Shown here: piece after piece, positions 54,905 to 64,000 of the stretch
Layout of the letters: the number at the start of each line of letters is the position of its first letter
Numbering within the stretch: position 1 is the first letter of the stretch
DNA from: Proteles cristata cristata
Taxonomy: Eukaryota; Chordata; Mammalia; Carnivora; Hyaenidae
Direction of reading: 5' to 3'
DNA length: 64,000 bases
Assembly (NCBI GenBank): GCA_017311185.1
Contig: JAESUZ010001073.1
Span: 1,054,001 to 1,118,000, forward strand
Notes under the pieces: generated by a model
Database searches by the model: none
Told to the model about the DNA's origin: nothing
What the model saw: the letters and a program-made list of their open reading frames with translations, nothing else
Position numbers and translations under genes: made by a program

Positions 54905-55341
54905 TCCCCTGCTCCAATCTCGACTGATCTTTAGGCACAGGTTGACTTCCAGGGACTTATTTTTGTCATTTTCTTATAATGGATCCTCTTTTTTCCTAGA
55001 AGATACAGTTCTCAGTTGTTCTAAGTGAATGAGTTTACACTTTTTACAAGTATTAGCCCTAGTATTTTTTTGTTTGTTTATGACTCATTTATCAAATAAT
55101 AAGGACCAGATGCAGTTAAAATGTTCTAGAAAGTATACAAACTGCTGTTAAACAGAAATAATAGAGTTATCCATTAATCCAACAGGTATTAACAGCACGC
55201 AAATCCTTTACCCCTTGGGCATACTTGGTGCATGGAAGGTAAACTTTACAGGGCAATGCACAAAAAGTATGGTGAACTCTGGATAAACTACTCACTGGGT
55301 ATCTTTTCAAACCAATGTCTTAAAGATATTTCCTTAACTGT

Positions 55342-55342
<1 letters not shown>
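54905..55342. other. Unique non-coding sequence
   Basis: No repeat or exon signal was recognised. Confidence 0.5.

Positions 55343-55378
<36 letters not shown>
55343..55378. repeat. (GT)18 microsatellite
   Basis: Uninterrupted GT run of about 36 bases. Confidence 0.97.
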
Positions 55379-55381
<3 letters not shown>

Positions 55382-55508
55382 CATGAATAAACTAATTTTC
55401 TGCAAATTGACATTTATTTTTTTCTTCATGTCTCTAACCCTTATTGCCAGCAAAATATTCATCTTCTTTAAGTTCCCTCAAAACAAAACTCCAGTTAAAA
55501 ATAAGGTA

Positions 55509-55728
55509 GGGGTACCCGGGTGGCTCAGTCAGTTAAGACTTGGACTCCTGATTTCGGCTCAGATCATGATCTCACAGTTTGTGAGTTTGAGCCCTGCATC
55601 AGGCCCTGTGCCAGAGGCTCAGAGCCTGGAGCCTGCTTCGGATACTGTGTCTCCCTCTCTCTCTGCCCCTCCCCCACTTGTGCTCTGCCTCAAAAATAAA
55701 CAAACACTTTCAAAAAGCAATTAAAAAT
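55509..55728 (+). mobile_element. CAN SINE, older type, plus strand
   Basis: 'ggggtacccgggtggctcag', 'ctcctgatttcggctcagat', 'cctcaaaaataaacaaacac'. Target duplication aaaataaggta on both sides. Confidence 0.95.
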
Positions 55729-56355
55729 GAAAATAAGGTAAGTGATTCAAATAGACTTTTTTCTGAAAATTCCACTGGGGAATAATGCATTAGCTTTTAA
55801 CAAAAAGGAAAAAGCAAGGAGGGGAGGGAGCTGTGCCTCATCTTTCAAATCTCTATATTGGGCTTTAAAACCCCTCTTCCTCCTGCAGCAGCCAGCCTTC
55901 CTGGAGGTGATAATCCTTACCTTCTTGGAGCTCCCCACTCTTTGGTCCTAAATTCTCTCTTAGGCCAAGCACTTACACTGCCCAGCGCTTGTACCAAGCT
56001 TCCACAACAACCATTCGTTTCTACTTATTCCCGTCTTGCTGGATGCCAAAGGCTCCAGGACTGATCCTCTAGTTAATTGAGATCCATTTTCCTTAGAAGT
56101 CAGTGAAAGAGTATTAATAATAAATAAGTTTTCCTCTTACATGTTCAAATTCAAACTAATGGATTTCTTATATGCACTAAAATTAGAGTTTGGTCTAATT
56201 TCAATTTCTCCACTTATATAAGGAGATGCACATAAAAACTTAGGTTTGCCAGCCCCGAATTTCCAGATTGGGGTGGAGGGGGCATGTTTTATGCCACTTA
56301 CAAATTTATTCCTGGGTAGCTGACTGATTAACACTGAGAGGGGGGTAGTTATAAG
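55729..56355. other. Unique non-coding sequence
   Basis: No repeat was recognised. Overlapping short frames at 55,742-56,064 lack splice context. Confidence 0.45.
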
Positions 56356-56368
56356 GGGAACAAGTGGA

Positions 56369-56487
56369 GAGCCTGAGTGGCTCAGTTGGTTGCGCATCCG
56401 ACTCTTGATTTAGGCTCAGGTCACGATCCCAGGGTTGTGGGATCGAGCTCTGTGTCAGGCTGTGTGCTGAGCATGGAGTCTGCTTAA

Positions 56488-56525
<38 letters not shown>

Positions 56526-56610
56526 CTCTTCCACCTCCTCCTCCTCCCAAGCTTGCACTCTTTCTGTCTCAAAAACAAAACAAAACAAAACAAACAAACA
56601 AACAAACCCA
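56369..56610 (+). mobile_element. CAN SINE, old carnivore-wide type, plus strand
   Basis: Has the 'cacgatcccagggttgtggg' and 'atcgagctctgtgtcaggc' spelling shared with the general carnivore form, a (TC)n zone and an (AAAAC)/(AAAC)n tail. Flanking 'gaacaagtg' lies on both sides. Confidence 0.93.
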
Positions 56611-56688
56611 AAGTAGAACAAGTGAAATCAAGGACCACCATGGAGTCTTCCAAAGAAAGGCAAAGGTAAGTCAAAGAAAACACTGCAG

Positions 56689-56942
56689 GGGCGCCTGGGT
56701 GGCTTAGTCGGTTAAGCGTCCGACTTTCGCTTAGGTCATGATCTCGCGGTTCGTGGGTTCGAGCCCCGCGTCGGGCTCTGTGCTGACTGCCAGCTCAGAG
56801 CCTGGAGCCTGTTTCAGTCTGTGACTCCCTCTCTCTCTGACCCTCCCCTGCTCACGCTGCTCTCTCTCTCTCTCTCTCTCTCTCCTAGAAATAAATAAAA
56901 AACATTAAAAAAAATTAAAAAAAATTAAAAAAAAAAAAGGAA
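56689..56942 (+). mobile_element. CAN SINE, young subfamily, plus strand
   Basis: Near-consensus copy with (TC)n and a long tail. A perfect 16-base target duplication, aaagaaaacactgcag, lies at 56,673-56,688 and 56,943-56,958. Confidence 0.97.
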
Positions 56943-56958
56943 AAAGAAAACACTGCAG

Positions 56959-57368
56959 GGGGTGGAGGGAAGGACTGGCAAGAGGAAGGCAGCAGAGAAT
57001 CCAGTGTTTGGTTTTTCTGGATTGTGAAGGAGAACGGTTGACCGTTCAGTGGAGAGAAGTTGGGAGAGACTAAATTATGGAAGGTCCTGGAGCCAAACAG
57101 AGGAGTTTTTGGATTTCATCAATAAACAATAGCAATGGATTCCACTGTGGGAAGTCTTACACTTAGCTTGGTCCATAGAAAATAGAAGGAAATGGCAAAA
57201 AGGAAGAAAGAAAAACAGAAGAGGAGTGAAGGAACGAAAAAAGAAAAAAGAGAATCCTAAGAGTTCGAAGAAGTCTTGACATTTCTTTATTTAGTCCCAC
57301 CTTCCTCTCAGTGCTGGAATCCTTTCTTCAAATCCTGTGCTGAAGGTTCCGTATCCCAGACTTAGCTA
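56959..57368. other. Purine-rich unique sequence
   Basis: AG-rich. 'gaaggtcctggagccaaaca' and 'gttttt' hint at an old repeat, but nothing is assignable. Confidence 0.4.
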
Positions 57369-57369
57369 G

Positions 57370-59850
57370 AATTTTTATTTTGAGGTCATTGTAGGTGCAC
57401 CTGCAGTTACAAGAAATAATACAGAGAGATTATGTGTCTTCTTCTTGTAGTCGCTCCAATTTGTATAATTACAGCACAAGGTCACAGCCAGAAAATTGTA
57501 TTTATACAATCCATCCATCTTATTCAGATTTTACCAGTTTTACATGTACTTATTTGTGTGCTTATGTGTATTTAGTCCTTTGTAATTTTGTCACCTGTAT
57601 TGACTTATGTCACTGTCAAGACACAAAGTAGCGTACCGCTGGGATCCCCGATGCCTCCCTATTACAGCCACAGATATCTTTTTCCTTAATCCTGCCCTAA
57701 CCTTTAGCAACCACTAATCTATTCTCTCTATTTTTTAAATAATCTTATATATAAATGGAATCAGACAGCACGCAACATTTGAAACTGTCCTTTTTCACTC
57801 AACATAATTCTTTGACGATCCATTCAAGTTATTGCATGTATCGATATTTTATTCTTTTTGTTTTTAAAAAGTTTTAAGTATAGTTGGCACACAGTGTTAC
57901 ATGAGTTTCCAGTGTGCAACATAGCAATTTGACAAGTTGATATGTTATGCTAAGCTCACCACAAGTGTGGCTACCATCTGTCACCATACAGTGCTATTAC
58001 AGTGTGATTGACTGTATTCTCTGTGCTGCGCTTTTTATTCCTGTGACTTATTCATTCCATAACTGGAAGTCTGTACCTGCCACTTCCCTTCACCCATTTT
58101 GCGCATCCCTCCACCCACCTCCCCTCTGGCAACCATCGGTTTGTTCTCTATATTTATAGATCTGATTCTGCTTTTTGTTTATTCATTTGTTTTTTTAGAT
58201 TCCACAGATGAGTGAAATCACATGGTATTTGTCTTTCTCTGCCTGACTTACTTAGAATAACAGCTTCTAAGTCCATCCATGTTGTCTCAAGTGGCATGAT
58301 CTTATTCTTTATATGGCTATGTAATGTTCCATATATATATATGTATATATATACATACATACATACACATCTTCCTTACCTGTTCATCTATCAATGGACA
58401 CTTAGGTTTGCTTCCATGTCTTGGCTATTATAAATAATGTTGCAATAAACATGCATAAGCATGTGTCTTTTCTAATTAGTGTTTTTGTTAGAAACTATTA
58501 GATTGTATGGTATTTCTAGTTTTTATTTTTTTAGGGAAACTGCATATTCTCTTCCACAGTGGCTGCACCAATTTACACACCCACTAACAGTGCATGAGAG
58601 TCCCCTTTTATACATATCTTCACCAACACTTGTTATTTCTTATCTTTTTGATTCTAGCTATTCTGACAGAGGTAAGGTGATAGCTTAATGTGATTTTGAT
58701 TTGCATTTCCCTGATAAATAGAAGCGTTAAGCGTCTTTTCAGGTGTCTGTTGGCCATCTGTATATCTTTTTTGGAAAAGTGTCTATTCAGGTCCTTTGCC
58801 CATTTCTTAACCTATTTGTGTGTGTGTGTGTTGAACTGTGTAGGTTCTTTACATATTTTGGATATTAATCTCAAATTGGATACATCATTTGCAAATATCT
58901 TTTGTAAGTTGCCTTTTTGTTTTGTTAATGGTTTCCTTTGCTGTGCAATGGCTTTTTATTTTGGTGTATTCCAAATCATTTACTTTTGTTATTTTCCCCT
59001 TGCCTTAGGAGACACATCTAGAAAAATGTTGCTGTAGCCAATGTCAGAGGAATTACTGCTTGTGTTCTCTTCTAGGATTTCTATGGTTTCAAGTCTGACA
59101 TTTAGGTCTTTAAACCATCCTGAGTTTATTTTTGTGTATGGTGTTAGAAAGTGGTCCAGTTTTCCCAGAACCACTTGTTGAAGAGACTGTCTTTTCCCCA
59201 TTATGTATCCTTGCCTCATTTGTCATAGATTAATTGACCTTATAAGCATGGTTTTATTTCCGGCCTCTCTATTCTGTTACATTTATCTATGTGTCTATAT
59301 TTGTGCCAAAACCATACTGTTTTGATTACCATGCTTTGTAGTATGTCTTAAAATCTGGAATTGTGATGCCTCCAGCTTTGTTTTCCTTTCTCAAGATTGC
59401 TTTGCCTATTCAGGGTCTTTTGTGGTTCCAAAGAAATTTTAGTATTATTTACTCTAGCTTTGTGAAAAATGCTGCTGCTATTTTGATAGGATCACGTTGA
59501 ATCTGTAGATTGCTTTAGGTAGTACGGACATTTTGACGATATTTGTTATTCCAATCCATAAGCATGGAGTATCGTTCCATTTAATATTTCATTCTTTTTT
59601 ATGGCTTAGTAGCATTCCAAGGTATGAATATGCCACAGTTTATTACAAATAAACTACTATTTGAATATTTGTGTGCAGGTTTTGTGTGAATATAAATTTT
59701 TGTTTCTCTGGGGTAAATGCTCAGCAGTGCAATTGTTGGGTCATGTGGTAGTTGTATATCTCAATTTTCAAGGAACTGGCAAACAGTTTTCCAGAGTGCC
59801 TTCACCATTTACATTCCCACTAGCAGTGTATGAATGATTCAGTTTTGGAA
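57370..59850 (-). mobile_element. Old LINE-1 3' end, minus strand, split by a younger L1
   Basis: The left part 57,370-57,859 is a reverse L1 3' UTR ('tgtatttatacaatccatcc', 'ttagcaaccactaatctatt', 'cactcaacataattctttga'). The right part 59,600-59,850 continues the same element without loss ('tatggcttagtagcattcca', 'gggtaaatgctcagcagtgc', 'ccagagtgccttcaccattt'). Non-functional. Confidence 0.88.
57860..59583 (-). mobile_element. Younger LINE-1 nested inside an older L1, minus strand
   Basis: 1.7-kb reverse L1: 3' UTR, ORF2 C-terminal third and upstream ORF2 (for example, minus frame 58,989-59,219 encodes [12 protein letters not shown]). A 16-base target duplication with one mismatch, atattttattcttttt (57,844-57,859) / atatttcattcttttt (59,584-59,599), marks the insertion. 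Contains a (TA)n/(CATA)n patch at 58,332-58,370. Many stops. Confidence 0.9.
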
Positions 59851-60236
59851 CACAGATTTTAAAAAATAAAACAGAATTTTAAAATATATACTAAAAATAA
59901 AACGAAAAAGCTTTGAGATAAACCTAGGATTGTCTGTTTTCAATATCATTTCCTTGCTCTTTCATAATCAAGAGAAGCCGAGGTTTACATTTCTCAGGAT
60001 CCCCTTCTCCACATAGTTTCAGAGTCTGTCAGTGAGAAGCACTGCAGTGAGATGTGGACAATGGAAGAGAAGGTAAAGTTATCACTCTCTGGAGGCCACC
60101 GTAGGCAGATATGTGAACTGATGGTAGACCTAAAGTTCTCCGTAGTCTCAGATGCAAGAATGGCTTGCTTCAGAACTGTTGGCTGCCAAGACCACCTTGA
60201 TGGCTTGTGAGAGTTTCCCACTCAGTCTTGACTTTA
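59851..60236. other. Unique non-coding sequence
   Basis: No repeat or exon signal was recognised. Confidence 0.45.
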
Positions 60237-60251
60237 AAAGTAGGCTTTAAA

Positions 60252-60471
60252 TGGGGCGTCTGGGTGGCTTAGTTGGTTAAGCGGCCGACTTTCGCTTGGG
60301 TCATGATCTCGCAGTTCGTGGGTTCGAGACCCGCGTCGGGCTCTGTGCTGACTGCCGGCTCAGAGCCTGGAGCCTGTTTCAGTCTGTGACTCCCTCTCTC
60401 TCTGACCCTCCCCTGCTCACGCTGTCTGTCTCTCTCTCTCCCAGAAATAAATAAAACATTAAAAAAAAAAA
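60252..60471 (+). mobile_element. CAN SINE, young subfamily, plus strand
   Basis: 'ggggcgtctgggtggcttag', 'gttcgagacccgcgtcgggc', 'ctcccagaaataaataaaac'. Target duplication aaaagtaggctttaa lies at about 60,237-60,251 and 60,472-60,486. Confidence 0.97.
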
Positions 60472-60489
60472 AAAAGTAGGCTTTAAGTG

Positions 60490-60685
60490 AGGGGCACCTG
60501 GGTGGCTCAGTTAAGCATCCAACTTTGGCTCAGGTCATGATCTCATAGCCTGTGAGTTTGAGCCCCATGTCAGGCTTTGTGCTGACAGTTGAGAGCCTGG
60601 AGCCTGCTTCAGATTCTGTGTCTCCCTCTCTCTGACCCTTCTGTGCTCACACTATCTCTCTCTCCCTCTCAAAAATTAAAAAAAA
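60490..60685 (+). mobile_element. CAN SINE, older type, plus strand, stacked on the same site
   Basis: Begins directly after the second target copy of the previous SINE. The motif aagtaggtttcagg after its tail is a third, diverged copy of aagtaggctttaa. The older spelling ('tctcatagcctgtgagtttg') shows that it was there first and the younger SINE landed in its upstream target copy. Confidence 0.94.
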
Positions 60686-60699
60686 TAAAGTAGGTTTCA

Positions 60700-61128
60700 G
60701 GCGAGCCTTTGAGGACTATTCACTTTGAACTGTATGGTACCACCATTGGTGATAGTGTCCTTTACTGTGCTGGCCCTTCCAAGATCCGTGAGTCTCTAAT
60801 TCCCTGTGTTAACATCCTCCACACTTGGAGCACACACACAGTGTCAATTTTCCAACTGATGCGTAGGGTTAGCTCCTTTTCGTTTGCCAAGAATGTTGAA
60901 AACATTAAAGATTAACAACAATTTCTTACTATTACCATCATTCCAGGAGAATGGATATACTCAGAATAAATTATGGCCTTTTACATTAAATGAATATAAC
61001 CCTATTTTTTAAAATTCACCATATTATCATTCTTTGTTTCACATCACTGTAGAGTAGTGAAAATGTTGTCACAGTGCAAATGTCATCATAAATCAACACA
61101 AGTTTCTGGGCTGGCACTTAGGGGCTGA
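60700..61128. other. Unique non-coding sequence
   Basis: No repeat or exon signal was recognised. The 68-codon frame at 60,709-60,915 has no splice context. Confidence 0.45.
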
Positions 61129-61130
61129 GC

Positions 61131-61345
61131 AGCAGCATACCGCAATGGTTAAAAACAAAAGCCCTAGAAGCAAGTAGTCTGAGTTCAAATCTCAGCTCTA
61201 CCATCTCTGTGCCTTACTGTACCCATGTGTGACATCAGGATGAATGTAGTGCTTTCCTCCTGGTGGTGTTAGGGCAACTGCAGAAGCTAATACACAAAAG
61301 GCATTGTGAACCCTGCCTGGCATAGAATAAGCCCTCATTAGCGAG
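61131..61345 (+). repeat. MIR SINE relic, plus strand
   Basis: 'agtctgagttcaaatctcag', 'ctctaccatctctgtgcctt', 'aaaggcattgtgaaccctgc', 'ctggcatagaataagccctc' in MIR order. Confidence 0.85.
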
Positions 61346-61879
61346 TATAAACATCGGCTGCCACTTAGCACTCTGACCTGTGCAGCTAAGACCAGTGTAC
61401 AGAGTTTTCTCCTCCTGGAAGCGAGGCCAGTCTCCTGTAAGGACAATAGAAGTAACTGATCCGACATCATGATCATATCCCTCTAGAAGGAAGACTTTAC
61501 CTGCCACCCCGTTTTCTACGAGTGTTAACTTTCCTTGCTCTAGAATTCCAGCCTTCTTGACCTAGTCTTTGATCCCTGTTCCTAGACCTCTCTGATGCCA
61601 GTTACCTCTCCATAAGGGGCTTTGCTAATTATCTGCAACCCCATCCTCTGCTGATTCCTTTTTCTACACTGCTTGGATAGAGAATATTGCTTTGACAATG
61701 GTTCTGACCTTTTGATAATAGCACACAAAGTGTTCGAGTTAGGACTGACTGAGTCCAATTACATAAAACAGAAGACTGAAATAACTAACGTACGCAAGTA
61801 AGAAGCTTGTAAGATAAATCCAGGCCGTATGGTCGGTTGCCGTGTGCTGTCATCAGTGCTCAGCAGCCTCCTTTCTCAG
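61346..61879. other. Unique non-coding sequence
   Basis: No repeat was recognised. It ends in a strong pyrimidine tract that serves as acceptor for the next candidate exon. Confidence 0.45.
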
Positions 61880-61950
61880 TCTGTGGTCCTGACCGTGGTG
61901 GTGGATTCTCCTGGCATCTCACTGAGCACCCCTATCTGTGAGGGAGGTTG
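61880..61950 (+). other. Candidate 71-base exon, plus strand
   Basis: The acceptor cagcagcctcctttctcag ends at 61,879, and the donor GGTTG|GTAAGTACG begins at 61,951. Only one frame is open (SVVLTVVVDSPGISLSTP and onward), ending in phase 2. The peptide is unfamiliar. It might belong to the rightward transcript or be chance. Confidence 0.25.
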
Positions 61951-61965
61951 GTAAGTACGCTTTTC

Positions 61966-62055
61966 GGGATTGCCAGATAAAATGTTGTATGGGACACACT
62001 TATACAAGGACAAATTTAGCTGAGAGCCCTGTGTTGTTTGTTAAGATAGTAACCT
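61966..62055. repeat. Shortened copy of the palindromic MITE-like element
   Basis: Starts 'gggattgccagataaaatg', then 'gtatgggacacacttatac' and 'caaatttagctgagagccct'. This matches the left end and right arm of 38,901-39,091 with the left arm deleted. Confidence 0.6.
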
Positions 62056-62264
62056 TAATACTTTTATTGGATGGATACATTGCCATACTCGACAGCAAGG
62101 GGAGCCTAATTGGAAGCTGGGCTGTCCATGAGCAGTCTCTGCCATGCTGAGCCTTCTTTGTCTTCTGTTGCTTGGTCTTCCAGTGTTTAACCTACGTTTC
62201 CCTTCCCTATTCCTAGAAATCAGCCAGCCAGTTTTTGTTTTGACTAGGGTTCCTCATCTACTAT

Positions 62265-62380
62265 ACTTTTTTTCTTAATTTTTTTTTTAAGTAGGCTCTA
62301 CACACAGCATGGAGCCCAACGTGGGGCTTAAACTAAGGACCCTGAGTTCAAGACCTAAGCTGAGATCAAGAATTGGATTC
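62265..62380 (-). mobile_element. Old CAN SINE, minus strand, left half of a split copy
   Basis: Poly(T), 'aagtaggctctacacacagc', 'cccaacgtggggcttaaact', 'gctgagatcaagaattggat'. The remaining head is found at 62,845-62,889 beyond two younger SINEs. Confidence 0.88.
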
Positions 62381-62381
62381 T

Positions 62382-62587
62382 GGGGGCACCTGGGTGCCTC
62401 ACTTGGTTGAGCATCTGACTTTGGCTCAGGTCATGATCTTGTGTTCCTGGGTTCGAGCCCTGCCTCAGGCTCTGTGCTGACAGCTCAGAGCCTGGGGCCT
62501 GCTTTGGATTCTGTGTCTCCCTCCCTCGCTGCCCCTCCCCTGCTCATGCTCTGTCTCTTTCTGTCTCTTAAAAAATAAAATAAAATG
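62382..62587 (+). mobile_element. CAN SINE, plus strand, nested in an older SINE
   Basis: 'gggggcacctgggtgcctca', 'gggttcgagccctgcctcag', tail 'cttaaaaaataaaataaaat'. Flanks aagaattggattct and aaagaattcaatgct indicate its target duplication in the older SINE. Confidence 0.95.
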
Positions 62588-62588
62588 G

Positions 62589-62814
62589 GGGCGCCTGGGT
62601 GGCTTAGTCGGTTAAGCGTCCGACTTTCGCTTAGGTCATGATCTCGCGGTTCGTGGGTTCGAGACCCGCGCCGGGCTCTGTGCTGACTGCCAGCTCAGAG
62701 CCTGGAGCCTGTTTCAGTCTGTGACTCCCTCTCTCTCTGACCCTCCCCTGCTCGCGCTGTCTCTTTCTCTCCTAGAAATAAATAAAACATTAAAAATAAA
62801 TAAATAAATAAAAT
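62589..62814 (+). mobile_element. CAN SINE, young subfamily, plus strand, in the tail of the previous SINE
   Basis: Near-consensus young copy ('gcgcctgggtggcttagtcg', 'cagtctgtgactccc', 'cctagaaataaataaaac'). Target duplication aaaataaaataaaatg is the A-tail of the SINE at 62,382 and recurs at about 62,815-62,830. Confidence 0.95.
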
Positions 62815-62844
62815 AAAATAAAATAAAATGTTAAACTTTTTTTT

Positions 62845-62889
62845 TTCAAAGAATTCAATGCTTAAGCAACCGAGCCACCCAGTTACCCC
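62845..62889 (-). mobile_element. Old CAN SINE, right half of the split copy
   Basis: 'gaattcaatgcttaagcaac' and 'cgagccacccagttacccct' complete the head of the SINE started at 62,265. Confidence 0.85.
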
Positions 62890-63145
62890 TACAATTTCTA
62901 ATATGGTATCAAAATGCTTTTATTTTTAGCAACACAATAAACTCCATTGTGCATCTGAAGTTTCCCTTGAGAGGTGAATTGAGAGAGAGGCATTTAGCTT
63001 AAATTGGATGTTAAAGACTCCTGAATTCTAATATAATTGGTCACATTAACTTTATAGCTTAAATAATTGGGTCCATCTCCCTATGTAAAGTGGTTCCTCT
63101 CTCACTGCTTTTATAGTCCTTAAGGCTGTGTTTTAATAGTTGATA
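62890..63145. other. AT-rich unique sequence
   Basis: No repeat or exon signal was recognised. Confidence 0.45.
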
Positions 63146-63163
63146 TTAAGGTAACCAGTATAG

Positions 63164-63374
63164 GGGCACCTGGGTGGCTTAGTCGGTTAAGCGTCCGACT
63201 TTCGCTTGGGTCATGATCTCACGGATCGTGGGTTCGAGCCCCGCGTCGGGCTCTGTGCTGACTGCCAGTTCAGAGCCTGGAGCCTGTTTCAGTCTGTGAC
63301 TCCCTCTCTCTCTGACCCTCCCCTGCTCACGCTGTCTCTCTCTCTCTCTCCTAAAAATAAATTAAAAAAAAAAT
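63164..63374 (+). mobile_element. CAN SINE, young subfamily, plus strand
   Basis: Near-consensus copy. A perfect 18-base target duplication, ttaaggtaaccagtatag, lies at 63,146-63,163 and 63,375-63,392. Confidence 0.97.
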
Positions 63375-63530
63375 TTAAGGTAACCAGTATAGTACCAAAA
63401 ATAGTGATGGAGTGCACAAAGGAACTTGAAGTGAGGAAGTGAGCTGTTTCATCATCCCTTGTGATAGGATGGGACAGCAGGTGGGGGTGGGAGGAATGGG
63501 TAAAGCTGGCTAGAAGGAATACATTTCCAG

Positions 63531-63628
63531 CGGCTCCTGGCTGGCTCAGTAGATAGAGCACATGTGACTCTTGATCTCAGGGTTGTGAGTTGTGAGTTCA
63601 AGCCCTATGGTGGGTATAAAGCTTACTA
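63531..63628 (+). mobile_element. Old short CAN SINE, plus strand
   Basis: 'cggctcctggctggctcagt', 'gcacatgtgactcttgatct', 'cagggttgtgagttgtgagt', 'atggtgggtataaagcttac': the short, carnivore-wide form lacking the felid 3' half. The duplicated 'gttgtgagttgtgagttc' is a 7-base slip. Confidence 0.9.
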
Positions 63629-63715
63629 AATATATATATACATATATATTTCATATATTTTATATATTTGTGTATATATTTTTTATATTTATATATATAT
63701 TTATTTATACACAAT
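63629..63715. repeat. (TA)n-rich tract
   Basis: Alternating TA and TTTATATA units following the SINE, probably grown from its A-rich tail. Confidence 0.93.
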
Positions 63716-63720
63716 AAATA

Positions 63721-64000
63721 AGTTATAAGATGAATAAGTTCTAGTTATAAGATGAATAAGTTCTTGGGATGTAATATACAACATGGTGACTATAGGTCAC
63801 CATACTGTATTGTACACTTGAAAGTTGATAGAAGAGCAGAAACTTGTTAAAGTTCTCACCACACATACAAATTGTAACTGGGTGATGGATGTGTTCACTA
63901 ACCTTAATTGTGGTAATCACTTTGCAATACATGCACATATAAAATCACTACGTCGTATATCTTAAACTAATAAAATGTTATATGTCAGTGATATCTATTA
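63721..64000 (+). mobile_element. Old LINE-1 3' UTR, plus strand, runs to or past the window edge
   Basis: 'gggatgtaatatacaacatg', 'gtgactataggtcaccatac', 'gtattgtacacttgaaagtt', 'gtgatggatgtgttcactaa', 'gttatatgtcagtgatatct' follow the L1MA-type 3' UTR. Its first part is tandemly doubled: agttataagatgaataagtt occurs at about 63,719 and 63,742. Confidence 0.8.

Noticed and set aside
2742..63615. tRNA-Lys-like sequences at SINE heads
   Set aside because: They have tRNA ancestry (A and B box-like motifs) but are followed by SINE bodies and tails and have lost tRNA folding, so they are not tRNA genes.
1..64000. CRISPR arrays, operons, phage or bacterial genes
   Set aside because: No regularly spaced repeats with unique spacers, no ribosome-binding sites and no dense coding; the sequence is clearly mammalian nuclear DNA.

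Overview
This is a window of nuclear DNA from a cat-family carnivore (Felidae). About 44 tRNA-Lys-derived CAN SINEs of the feliform type (head GGGGCGCCTGGGTGGCTYAG, body GGTCATGATCTCGCGGTTCG, TC-rich 3' part, AAATAAATAAA tail) lie in 64 kb. Carnivore LINE-1 pieces, MIR and L2 relics and microsatellites make up most of the rest. There are no prokaryotic genes, no CRISPR array and no operon. Nearly all open frames in the window are chance frames or translated transposon sequence.

The one clear gene-control region is a CpG island at about 18,180-18,870. It has a palindromic CRE, an ETS site, a GC box and a TCTCGCGAG element, and splice donors face outward on both strands: a minus-strand donor at 18,595 and a plus-strand donor at 18,883. 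I read it as a bidirectional promoter. It would drive a protein-coding gene leftward, whose introns would fill 1-18,600, and a transcript rightward. On the minus strand I found short exon-like segments whose phases can be joined: 15,448-15,475, 14,067-14,177, 13,332-13,395 and 4,583-4,626. The best is the 111-base segment at 14,067-14,177. I could not identify the gene, and these exons rest on splice signals and open frame only. On the plus strand, 50,971-51,089 and 61,880-61,950 look like exons but are weaker evidence.

Layout: 1-18.1 kb is intron-like sequence with old L2, MIR and L1 3' ends and some SINEs. 18.2-18.9 kb is the CpG island. 20-29 kb holds LTR-like relics, SINE clusters and a 1.1-kb young L1 (22,944-24,035) with a frameshifted ORF2 tail. 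29-47 kb is dense in SINEs, with three minus-strand L1 fragments, a palindromic MITE-like element (38,901-39,091) and a 2-kb L1 interrupted by a SINE (44,238-46,278). 47-53 kb is mostly unique sequence. 53.5-53.8 kb is a long purine tetranucleotide microsatellite. 57.4-59.9 kb is an L1 inserted inside an older L1. 60-63.4 kb holds nested and stacked SINEs, and the right edge is an L1 3' end.

The most interesting observations are mutational. A 42-base segment appears to have been copied into the middle of an old L1 from 1.2 kb away. One insertion consists only of a poly(A) tail between target duplications. SINEs sit inside SINEs. A young SINE lies within about 20 bases of a candidate splice acceptor. 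No novel defence, biosynthetic or mobile system is present as far as I can see.
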